A DNA stretch of 5,317 bases from J089 sp964535735 (lineage in GTDB: Bacteria; Fidelibacterota; Marinisomatia; Marinisomatales; J089), in NCBI GenBank assembly GCA_964535735.1, contig CAZHTM010000090.1:1-5317 (forward strand), read 5' to 3'. The position numbers and the translations under genes were made by a program. Under the pieces are notes generated by a model. That model was not told where the DNA came from and ran no database searches. It was given only the letters and a program-made list of their open reading frames with translations. Below, piece after piece: positions 1 through 5,317 of the stretch. Numbering within the stretch: position 1 is the first letter of the stretch; every line of letters starts with the position of its first letter.

Positions 1-759
1 CATAGAGGCATGGATAAGATCTTTTTGATCAATGATCATCCCTTCGTGAGCAATGAGAATCCCCTTGTCCATGTAGGACCGGCGCACAAAAGCGACGCCG
101 CAGACTTCCGGTAATTTCTTCATGAGTTCCGGAGTTATTGCTTCATTGGGTATATAGTATAAATCCACGTCCCGTTCCCAGTGAAGTGGCAAAAATTCGC
201 TACCGTCGGCTTTACGGTTCAGGGTTAATCGCGCCTCAATCAATTGATCTTTGGGAAGTAGTGATTCGGTGATATTGACGGTATTGGGGTTGGCGGTAAT
301 CCGATCAGCCGTGTAATGCCAACGACTGAGATAGGTTGGTTTCTGATGTCCGTTGGAATCCGGTTTATAATGAATACGAATCATATTTTTCCGAGCTTCC
401 TCCCAGGAACGGCTCTGGGCCGCCGCCAGCGTTGTCAATACATGGCCGGTACAATCGGATACGTCCATCCGAATGATGGGATCCGGGTCCGGAGGTTGTT
501 CTTCGCCCAGTTTAAAGATTTCGTACGGGGTACCTACCCGCCAGATGGCCAGGGCTTTTATCCGGTCCTGAAAATCGGGGAAATGTTCCTGAAATTGGGG
601 TAAAATAGCTGATAACTCCGCCTCCGTCAAAGTCCATGGCTTGGGCAATGATTCTACCCATTTCATGTTATTATCCCGGGAACAACCCAAGACGACAAAT
701 CCAAGGATGAGAGCAACGAATACCCAGGTGCGGGGTCGATTTGAAGGGTCATGCGTCAT
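1..759 (-). CDS. DUF1460 family lipoprotein, NlpC/P60-like cysteine hydrolase (3' end off window)
   Basis: 253 residues are visible from an ATG at 757-759 to the left edge, with no stop, so the C-terminus is missing. The N-terminus is a lipoprotein signal: a charged stretch to R10, a hydrophobic core at about 11-24, and VVLGC with Cys26 as the lipidation site. The body matches the DUF1460 layout (PF07313, N-acetylmuramoyl-L-alanine amidase-like, papain fold). It has GTPYE at 76-80, the nucleophile region SDCTGHV with Cys103, RIHY at 128-131, SRWHY at 145-149, IAHEG with His238, and LIHAS with His250. Family members average roughly 250-300 residues, so only a short tail should be absent. The inferred role is periplasmic cleavage of an amide bond in peptidoglycan or a similar peptide; the substrate is unknown. 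An oddity is CTGHV where relatives usually have CxTFVE. The ribosome site is weak (AGAGACAGA upstream). The gene is transcribed away from the lipoprotein gene at 803. Family assignment is fairly sure, enzymatic activity less so. Confidence 0.85.
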   Translation of the reverse strand, partial: MTHDPSNRPRTWVFVALILGFVVLGCSRDNNMKWVESLPKPWTLTEAELSAILPQFQEHFPDFQDRIKALAIWRVGTPYEIFKLGEEQPPDPDPIIRMDVSDCTGHVLTTLAAAQSRSWEEARKNMIRIHYKPDSNGHQKPTYLSRWHYTADRITANPNTVNITESLLPKDQLIEARLTLNRKADGSEFLPLHWERDVDLYYIPNEAITPELMKKLPEVCGVAFVRRSYMDKGILIAHEGMIIDQKDLIHASM

Positions 760-802
760 AACTTCTGTCTCTATTTAATCAAATAAATTTAGGTGAACGA
801 CA
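760..802. promoter_or_regulatory. Short divergent intergenic region between two lipoprotein genes
   Basis: These 43 bases separate two divergent start codons and must hold, or lie beside, both promoters. The right part is AT-rich and includes a small inverted repeat, ATTTA (773-777) and TAAAT (784-788), with a 6-base gap. I could not place convincing -35/-10 elements on either strand, nor the Bacteroidota-type TTTG/TAnnTTTG pair. The promoters may therefore overlap the coding starts. The role is inferred from position only. Confidence 0.35.
791..796 (+). promoter_or_regulatory. Ribosome binding site AGGTGA for the GTG start at 803
   Basis: AGGTGA lies 6 bases before the GTG at 803. Its last three bases (TGA, 794-796) form an in-frame stop, so translation cannot begin further upstream. 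No in-frame ATG occurs before the lipoprotein signal. Together these fix GTG as the start codon. Confidence 0.75.
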
Positions 803-1222
803 GTGAGAAAACAATGGCAATGGATTGCAATTCTACTCCTTCTAATCTTAACTGCCTGTGATTCCAAATCCAAGGTCGAGCGATTGGTAACCTCTGCTTA
901 CGCTAATGGCCAACCGGAAAGGGTGAAATTGTTTGCCGTAATTGATGGTGAAAAAGTCCTTGTGGGTGAGGAGCGCTACTACCTTAACGGAAATCTTCAA
1001 CGCAGCCGGGAATTAAAAGACGGATATCCCCATGGACTTTGGCGGGAATGGTACAAGAATGGACAATTGAAGGTGGAAAAACAGTACGTGCAAGGCAACC
1101 TAGATGGATTGCAACGGGGCTGGTATCAGGATGGATCGCCCCGCTACGAAGCCAAATTTTCCGATGGAGAATTGCTCTATCGCAAGGAATGGAACGCGGA
1201 CGGAACCCTACGCCATGAATAG
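803..1222 (+). CDS. MORN_2 (YwqK-like) repeat lipoprotein
   Basis: A 139-residue protein from a GTG start, supported by AGGTGA 6 bases upstream and an in-frame stop just before it. It has a short basic N-terminus (RKQWQW), a hydrophobic core at about 8-16, and the lipobox LTAC with Cys19, so it should be a lipid-anchored envelope protein. From residue 33 on it is built of short repeats with the pattern W-Y-x-[ND]-G-x-[LP]-x(5-8)-DG. The NG/DG turns fall at 35, 62, 86, 110 and 133, spaced 23-27 residues apart. This is the MORN variant (PF07661) found in proteins often labelled 'YwqK family antitoxin'. No toxin gene is seen here, and export to the envelope argues against a cytoplasmic antitoxin role. 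MORN-type repeats are usually structural or binding modules; no catalytic motif is visible. Its stop overlaps the start of the propeller gene by 8 bases, so the two are probably co-translated. Function is unknown. Confidence 0.85.
   Translation: MRKQWQWIAILLLLILTACDSKSKVERLVTSAYANGQPERVKLFAVIDGEKVLVGEERYYLNGNLQRSRELKDGYPHGLWREWYKNGQLKVEKQYVQGNLDGLQRGWYQDGSPRYEAKFSDGELLYRKEWNADGTLRHE
971..1219 (+). repeat. Tandem MORN_2 repeats within the lipoprotein
   Basis: Residues 57-139 contain three repeat units of about 23-24 residues and a partial fourth, recognisable by YYLNGNLQ, EWYKNGQLK, GWYQDGSPR and EWNADGTLR. A more diverged unit precedes them around residues 33-55 (ANGQPERVKLF). The units are diverged at DNA level, so this is an old protein repeat and not recent tandem duplication. 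Confidence 0.75.
1215..1222 (+). other. 8-base stop/start overlap (ATGAATAG) coupling two genes
   Basis: The ATG of the propeller gene (1215-1217) lies inside the last codons of the MORN lipoprotein gene, whose TAG is at 1220-1222. No strong Shine-Dalgarno sequence precedes this ATG. Re-initiation by ribosomes finishing the upstream gene is the likely way it is translated. This is an inference from the geometry. Confidence 0.65.
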
Positions 1223-3197
1223 TCGATTTCTCCGCCTTCTTTTGTCGGGTCTGGGACTTATCCATTTGGCGGTAAGCCAGAACTGGATTCAGAATGACGC
1301 CCTGTTCAATTCCAGTGGTGTACCCTCGGTAACCTTCTCTTCCCCCAGTTTCGCTGATCTAGACCAGGATGGCGATTGGGACCTGATCTTGGCCGGCTCC
1401 AATACAGACCTCCTTTTTCTAGAAAATGTGGGATCCCCAACGCAACCGTCTTTTGCCCTAACCGGTTTTGTTGAGACCACGATTCCGGCCATCATCGCAG
1501 AAACGGTGGCTCCGGCGGATCTAAATGGCGACGGATTTACGGATCTGATCTGCGGCGGTTTTGCCGGATTCACACTTTACCTCCACACCGGAAATCCCGA
1601 CTCCATCGCTTTTGTTCCGTCGAACGATGATTTCGCTGACCTGGACCTGGGATTTTCCCCGGTACCGACATTGGGCGATCTCACGGGGGACGACTTACCC
1701 GATCTCATGGCCGGGCTGGCAGAGAATGGCTCCGTAGTCTGGTGTCCCAATACTGGCACTATCGATTCTCCGCAATTTCTAAGCTTGAACCTGGAGGATA
1801 CAGGAATCGACGTGGGTCTCTATGCCTACCCCAACCTAGGTGATCTGAACCAGGATGGACGTCCGGATTTGCTCATCGGTCGAGACGGATCGGGACTAGT
1901 ATTTTACCGGAATACGGGGACATCTACGGCACCGGCCTGGACCTCTGAATCCGCTTTCTTTAATGGAATCGGGACCGACACCTACTTTATTTCTCCGACC
2001 CTGGTGGATCTGAACGGTGACAACCTCCTAGATCTGGTTTACGGCCATTATGCCGGTCCCCTGTACTATTTTCAGAACACTGGCAGCAGTAATCAACCCC
2101 AGTGGACACTGGACAGCGATGTTTTCGGCGGTGTCATGGATGTGGGCGGCGCCAGCAATCCTTTCCTGGTGGACTACGATGGGGATGGAGACCTCGATCT
2201 TTTCACCGGAAAAAATATGGGCGATATTCTGTATTTCCGAAATATCGGTACACCCACCGCTCCCGCCTGGGAGGAACATTCCAATCCTTTTTCCAATCTG
2301 GACCATTCCATTTATTCCTCCGTGACCGTTGGTGATCTCACCGGTGACGGACTCCCGGACCTTCTTACCGGCGATGTGGGTGGTTCACTCTATTTTTACG
2401 AAAACACGGGATCGGGGTGGTCCCAGAATTCCACCCTTTTCTCCGGATTCGGTCTAGGTTACTGGCTCATTCCCCGGTTCATTGATTTGGATCGGGACGG
2501 AGACTTGGACGTGGTAGTGGGCAATGATTCCGGTGGACTGTTCCTGTTGGAAAACACCGGCGACAGCGCCAATCCCGCTTTCTCCATCGCTGGGGACTAT
2601 TTCAACGCTGTAACCCCTCCCTCCAATTGTGCCCCGGCGCTCACCGATATCGATCTGGACGGTGATTATGATCTCCTACTGGGTGGGATTTCAGGAATGG
2701 TAACCTTTTATCTCAATGACGGGACCCCCACAGCTCCCCTCTGGGTGGAAACATCCGGCCTGTTTGACGAAGTGGAAGTGAGTCAGAACGCCACACCGGC
2801 GTTCGGGGATCTGAACGGTGATTCCCGTCCGGATCTGGTGGTGGGAGACTATGGTGGATTATTCCACTACTATGAAAACCAGTTCAGCCCCTTGTCGATC
2901 GATGATCCCCTTCCCCGGGATATGATCCTGGCGCAGACGTTTCCAAATCCTTTCAACGGTGAATTGTCCGTTCGTTTTACGCTACCATCCGAGGGCTGGG
3001 TTCGGTTGTCATTCTACACGCTCACAGGACAAGAGGTTTTGACCTTGAACCAGCGTAGGATGGCCCTGGGAGAACATACGATTCAGGTAGAATTTCCTCC
3101 GGAAATGGCCAGCGGCGTTTATCTCTATCGCCTGACTCTTAGTACCGGAATGCCTTTTCCCCGGACCCAAAAGGGAAAAGTGTTATATCTAAAATGA
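1215..3197 (+). CDS. Secreted FG-GAP/VCBS-repeat protein with type IX secretion C-terminal sorting domain
   Basis: A 660-residue protein. The ATG at 1215 is chosen because it begins a clean Sec signal peptide: N-SRFLR, a hydrophobic stretch at 6-20, and likely cleavage after AVS21. The frame stays open upstream, but those codons give no signal peptide and lie wholly inside the preceding gene. Residues 25-557 hold ten FG-GAP/VCBS-like units with the core [LFA]-x-D-[LIY]-[DNT]-x-D-[GDNS]-x(2)-D-[LV]. The leading Asp of each is at 48, 102, 155, 210, 265, 320, 374, 424, 478 and 532. Most are followed by a strand and [NT]-x-G-[TS]-x(3)-P-x-[WF]. These Asp-rich loops resemble calcium sites, and the fold is expected to be a beta-propeller. 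Residues about 573-660 form a type IX (Por) sorting domain: FPNPFNG at 576-582, TLTGQEV at 602-608, SGVYLYRL at 633-640 and a terminal Lys. The protein should therefore cross the outer membrane and be released or surface-attached. No enzymatic motif was seen; adhesion or ligand binding is a guess. Confidence 0.9.
   Translation: MNSRFLRLLLSGLGLIHLAVSQNWIQNDALFNSSGVPSVTFSSPSFADLDQDGDWDLILAGSNTDLLFLENVGSPTQPSFALTGFVETTIPAIIAETVAPADLNGDGFTDLICGGFAGFTLYLHTGNPDSIAFVPSNDDFADLDLGFSPVPTLGDLTGDDLPDLMAGLAENGSVVWCPNTGTIDSPQFLSLNLEDTGIDVGLYAYPNLGDLNQDGRPDLLIGRDGSGLVFYRNTGTSTAPAWTSESAFFNGIGTDTYFISPTLVDLNGDNLLDLVYGHYAGPLYYFQNTGSSNQPQWTLDSDVFGGVMDVGGASNPFLVDYDGDGDLDLFTGKNMGDILYFRNIGTPTAPAWEEHSNPFSNLDHSIYSSVTVGDLTGDGLPDLLTGDVGGSLYFYENTGSGWSQNSTLFSGFGLGYWLIPRFIDLDRDGDLDVVVGNDSGGLFLLENTGDSANPAFSIAGDYFNAVTPPSNCAPALTDIDLDGDYDLLLGGISGMVTFYLNDGTPTAPLWVETSGLFDEVEVSQNATPAFGDLNGDSRPDLVVGDYGGLFHYYENQFSPLSIDDPLPRDMILAQTFPNPFNGELSVRFTLPSEGWVRLSFYTLTGQEVLTLNQRRMALGEHTIQVEFPPEMASGVYLYRLTLSTGMPFPRTQKGKVLYLK
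1287..2885 (+). repeat. Ten tandem FG-GAP/VCBS-type repeats, about 54 residues each
   Basis: The Asp-rich loops begin at 1356, 1518, 1677, 1842, 2007, 2172, 2334, 2484, 2646 and 2808. Spacings are 54, 53, 55, 55, 55, 54, 50, 54 and 54 residues. The 50-residue interval follows unit 7, whose tail reads NTGSGW where others have NTGTxTAPAW. Units often open with an [LF]-F-x-[GN]-like segment (ALFNSSG, AFFNGIG, TLFSGFG, GLFDEVE) about 14-20 residues before the Asp loop. DNA identity between units is low apart from the loop codons. Confidence 0.85.
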
Positions 3198-3228
3198 ATA
3201 GACGGAAAGATTGGGTAGCGAACCGGAT

Positions 3229-3624
3229 TCATCCCCGAAATATTTCATTATCATCTTGGTAATAAATCTGCTCTTCAAATTTGTTTCGGAGCCAGCCTTT
3301 AAAAAAGTTCCGGGTCCAGGGAATTAACAGTAAAAATCCCAGAATATCTGTGAGCAATCCTGGAGTCAATAACACGATTCCACCTACCAGAATTAAAAGT
3401 CCGTCCATCATTTTATCTGCCGGCATCCGTCCTGCCTGGAGTTCATTTTGAATTTCTATCCAGAGGGTCCAGCCATACAACCGAGCAAGCCAGGCTCCCA
3501 AAATACCGGTTCCGATCACCATCCAGACCGTGGGCCAAAACCCAATCAAATCACCAAGACGAATTAAAATCAGGATTTCGATTAAAGGGACAGTAATGAA
3601 TAGTAAGAGTAGGCGTTGAAACAT
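3229..3624 (-). CDS. fxsA: FxsA family membrane protein
   Basis: A 131-residue polytopic protein matching the FxsA family (PF04186). The hallmark is at about residues 80-105: a hydrophobic run with GGIVLLTPGLLTDILGF followed by LLLIPWTR. Hydrophobic segments lie at about 5-20 (with the typical acidic residue, PLIEI), 29-48 (GTGILGAWLARLYG) and 76-101. The C-terminus from residue 104 is polar and short, probably cytoplasmic. Family proteins are inner-membrane proteins of unknown biochemical activity. E. coli FxsA is known for relieving F-plasmid exclusion of phage T7 when overproduced. The ATG at 3622-3624 is the first start after an in-frame TAA 18 bases upstream, and it fits the family's N-terminus, but no Shine-Dalgarno sequence is apparent. 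The gene follows the sensor kinase gene on the same strand after 73 bases and converges on the propeller gene, with 31 bases between stops. Confidence 0.9.
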   Translation of the reverse strand: MFQRLLLLFITVPLIEILILIRLGDLIGFWPTVWMVIGTGILGAWLARLYGWTLWIEIQNELQAGRMPADKMMDGLLILVGGIVLLTPGLLTDILGFLLLIPWTRNFFKGWLRNKFEEQIYYQDDNEIFRG

Positions 3625-3697
3625 GGGTATCGTATGTATTTAAGGTTGTATGGATGTTAATGTGTTTAGGTTCATTTTTCCGGCAGTTACTAATGAG

Positions 3698-5317
3698 TTA
3701 TTCGTCCGGTTCCGCAGGAATGCGTAGATAAAAACAATTTCCTTTGGGAATGTTAGGTTCCACGCCTACTTCTGCGCCATGTTCCTGGGCAATTCGTTTG
3801 GCAATGGACAACCCCAGCCCCCGGCTCTTAAGACTTTGCCGATCCAACGTGAATCCCCGATCAAATATTTTGGAGCGGACATCCGAGCTTAACGTCGTCC
3901 CAAAATCAATCACAGCAATGTAAATGCCCCCTTCACGGGTTTTACGCCCCAACACCTTAATGCGCCCACCTTCTCGCGCATATTTGATGGCATTGGAGAT
4001 GTAATTGGTAAATATGGCGCGAATAATGATATTGACCTTCGCTACTAAATTGGGCTCTACATCCCATTCCAGGGTCATTCCCGCTAGACGCAGGGCATGT
4101 TTAAAATCATCACAAACGGTTCTTAACACTTTCGTCAGGTCTATTGTTTCTTTTGGAAGCGGTTCACCTAATGAAATCTGGGCAATGGTCACGGCATCAT
4201 TAAGAATATGAGTCAGAGATTCGCTACTTCGGACAATGGAGTTGACCATATCGTTATCTGGATTCTCTTGTTTCAAAAGATCGGCCAGACCAGAAATAAC
4301 GCTTAGAGGATTTTTAATATCATGGGTAATTGTATCGATCAGTAAAATTTTGTTCTCATTCGATTTTTCCAACTGCTCATTTGACTGCTGGAGTTGATCA
4401 TAAGCCTGCGTTAATTCCTCATTTTTCTGGTTCAATTCACGGGTTCGTTTCTTTATGCGTTTCTCTAAATATTGACGTTGTCTGGACGCCTTAATCAACT
4501 GTCGACGAAACCCATAACCAATCCCGGCCAACGCCAGGCCCAAAACAGCTAGTCTAAACCACCACCGTCCCCAAAAAGGAGACTCGATATAAATATCCAG
4601 GGAACGACCCGTATGATTCCAAACGCCATCACTATTGGCTGCAATAACTTTAAATGTATATTTACCAGGATCGATGTTCATGTATCGAGCTTCCCGGCGG
4701 TTACCGGCCATAATCCAATCCTGGTCATAGCCCACCAAACGGTAGGCATATTGATTCTGTTCCGGAATCGAATAATTCAAGGCCGCATAAGCGATAGTGA
4801 AATCATTTTCATCATAATTCAAATGAATCGTTTTTTGGAAATTGGGAGACTTCGTTAATCTGGCGTTGGGACCGGGCCGTACCTTTTGCCCTAAAATACT
4901 GAAACCAGTAAAAACAACCGGTGGTATTTTAGTATTCAATTGGATGTCATCAGGATGAAACACATTTATCCCTTCAATTCCACCAAACAGAAGTTGACCA
5001 TTTTTTCGACGGCAAAAAGCCCCCTGGTTAAATTCATTACTTTGGAGGCCGTCATACCGATCAAAGGAAGTTATTTCACCGGTTTTATAATCAAATCGAA
5101 CCAGACCATTATTGGTGCTCAGCCATAATCGAGTTGAATCATCGGGGAGAATGCCATACACAACATTATTGGGCAGACCCTCAGCAGTGGTATATCGTGA
5201 AATCAATCCTGATTTCGGATCCAATCGATTCAGACCGCCCCCATGGGTTCCAATCCATAGATAACCGTTTGGATCTTCATAAAATGAATAGACCGTATTA
5301 CTTCCCAAAGATTCCGG
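3698..5317 (-). CDS. Sensor histidine kinase with Reg_prop/Y_Y_Y ectodomain (5' end off window)
   Basis: 539 codons are visible and the frame is open through the right edge, so the N-terminus is missing. Counting from the first visible codon, the order is as follows. Reg_prop blades lie at about 4-37 (GYLWIGT), 48-91 (RLWLSTNNGL) and 93-125 (GGIEGINVFHP). A Y_Y_Y domain is at about 188-245 (YRLVGYDQDW, PGKYTFKV). One transmembrane helix is at about 252-270, with a charged coiled-coil signalling segment at 279-323. HisKA carries the phospho-acceptor His332 in THDIKNPL. HATPase_c has the N-box with Asn438 and Asn442, a G1 box DFGTTL at 471, an F-box IFDRGFT and a G2 box RGLGL at 499. The layout is that of Bacteroidota-type hybrid two-component sensors, which bind a periplasmic ligand, often a glycan fragment. 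Here, though, the protein ends after the ATPase with no receiver or helix-turn-helix domain, so it must signal to a separate regulator. Such ectodomains usually have about 14 blades, so several hundred residues are probably missing. The G1 box lacks its second glycine. Confidence 0.92.
   Translation of the reverse strand, partial: PESLGSNTVYSFYEDPNGYLWIGTHGGGLNRLDPKSGLISRYTTAEGLPNNVVYGILPDDSTRLWLSTNNGLVRFDYKTGEITSFDRYDGLQSNEFNQGAFCRRKNGQLLFGGIEGINVFHPDDIQLNTKIPPVVFTGFSILGQKVRPGPNARLTKSPNFQKTIHLNYDENDFTIAYAALNYSIPEQNQYAYRLVGYDQDWIMAGNRREARYMNIDPGKYTFKVIAANSDGVWNHTGRSLDIYIESPFWGRWWFRLAVLGLALAGIGYGFRRQLIKASRQRQYLEKRIKKRTRELNQKNEELTQAYDQLQQSNEQLEKSNENKILLIDTITHDIKNPLSVISGLADLLKQENPDNDMVNSIVRSSESLTHILNDAVTIAQISLGEPLPKETIDLTKVLRTVCDDFKHALRLAGMTLEWDVEPNLVAKVNIIIRAIFTNYISNAIKYAREGGRIKVLGRKTREGGIYIAVIDFGTTLSSDVRSKIFDRGFTLDRQSLKSRGLGLSIAKRIAQEHGAEVGVEPNIPKGNCFYLRIPAEPDE

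Noticed and set aside
316..603. Plus-strand open frame of 95 codons
   Set aside because: It lies inside the DUF1460 gene on the opposite strand, resembles no family and has no ribosome site; it is a shadow.
1104..1214. Upstream extension of the propeller gene to an earlier ATG
   Set aside because: It would add 37 residues without a signal peptide, fully overlapping the MORN gene. The ATG at 1215 begins a proper signal peptide.
803..1222. YwqK-type antitoxin of a toxin-antitoxin pair
   Set aside because: The protein has a lipoprotein signal and its partner gene encodes a secreted propeller, not a toxin; the family label alone is not evidence.
984..2335. Several shadow frames on both strands across the MORN and propeller genes
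   Set aside because: They overlap well-supported genes with clear domain structure and show no recognisable motifs; their compositions reflect the repeat DNA read out of frame.
3198..3228. Bidirectional terminator between the convergent propeller and fxsA genes
   Set aside because: No stem longer than about 3-4 base pairs and no T-run on either strand could be found in the 31-base gap.
3625..3697. Promoter or terminator between the kinase gene and fxsA
   Set aside because: On the minus strand a TTAACA hexamer occurs, but no good -10 follows at proper spacing; CCGG copies near the kinase stop do not form a convincing hairpin.
4005..5128. Plus-strand frames opposite the kinase gene
   Set aside because: They are antisense to conserved HisKA, HATPase and Y_Y_Y coding sequence, with no ribosome sites or family resemblance.
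5306..5308. TTG at 5308 as start of the sensor kinase
   Set aside because: The frame continues open to the edge (…PESLGSNTVYSF), and the residues lie within a Reg_prop blade, so the protein begins outside the window.

Overview
The window looks like chromosomal DNA of a Gram-negative bacterium in or near the Fibrobacterota-Chlorobiota-Bacteroidota (FCB) superphylum. Three protein-level clues support this: a secreted repeat protein ending in a 'PNPFN...SGVYLYRL' type IX secretion (Por) sorting domain, a two-component sensor with a Reg_prop propeller plus Y_Y_Y ectodomain, and a DUF1460 lipoprotein. The sorting-domain style (NPFN motif, basic final residue) is common in Marinimicrobia, Calditrichota, KSB1 and Ignavibacteria. 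The sequence alone does not allow a finer assignment. No mobile element, CRISPR array, tRNA or rRNA was seen.

Layout. Positions 1-759 (minus) hold a DUF1460 / NlpC-P60-like cysteine hydrolase lipoprotein whose C-terminus runs off the left edge. A 43-base divergent spacer (760-802) separates it from a plus-strand pair. The first of the pair is a 139-residue lipoprotein made of MORN_2 (YwqK-like) repeats (803-1222). The second is a 660-residue exported protein with ten FG-GAP/VCBS-type repeats and a type IX sorting domain (1215-3197). These two genes overlap by 8 bases and are probably translationally coupled. Converging on them from the right, on the minus strand, are a small FxsA-family membrane protein (3229-3624) and, upstream of it, a sensor histidine kinase (3698 to the right edge) whose N-terminal propeller is cut by the window.

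How the genes fit together. Every gene product appears to act at or in the cell envelope: two lipoproteins, one surface or secreted propeller, one polytopic inner-membrane protein and one transmembrane sensor kinase. The MORN lipoprotein and the propeller protein are the only pair with strong evidence of co-expression. Links between the other genes rest on proximity alone. Nothing here amounts to a demonstrated new system. The best leads are the overlapping MORN-lipoprotein/propeller pair, the irregular ten-repeat architecture, and degenerate motifs in the kinase ATP site and around the DUF1460 nucleophile.
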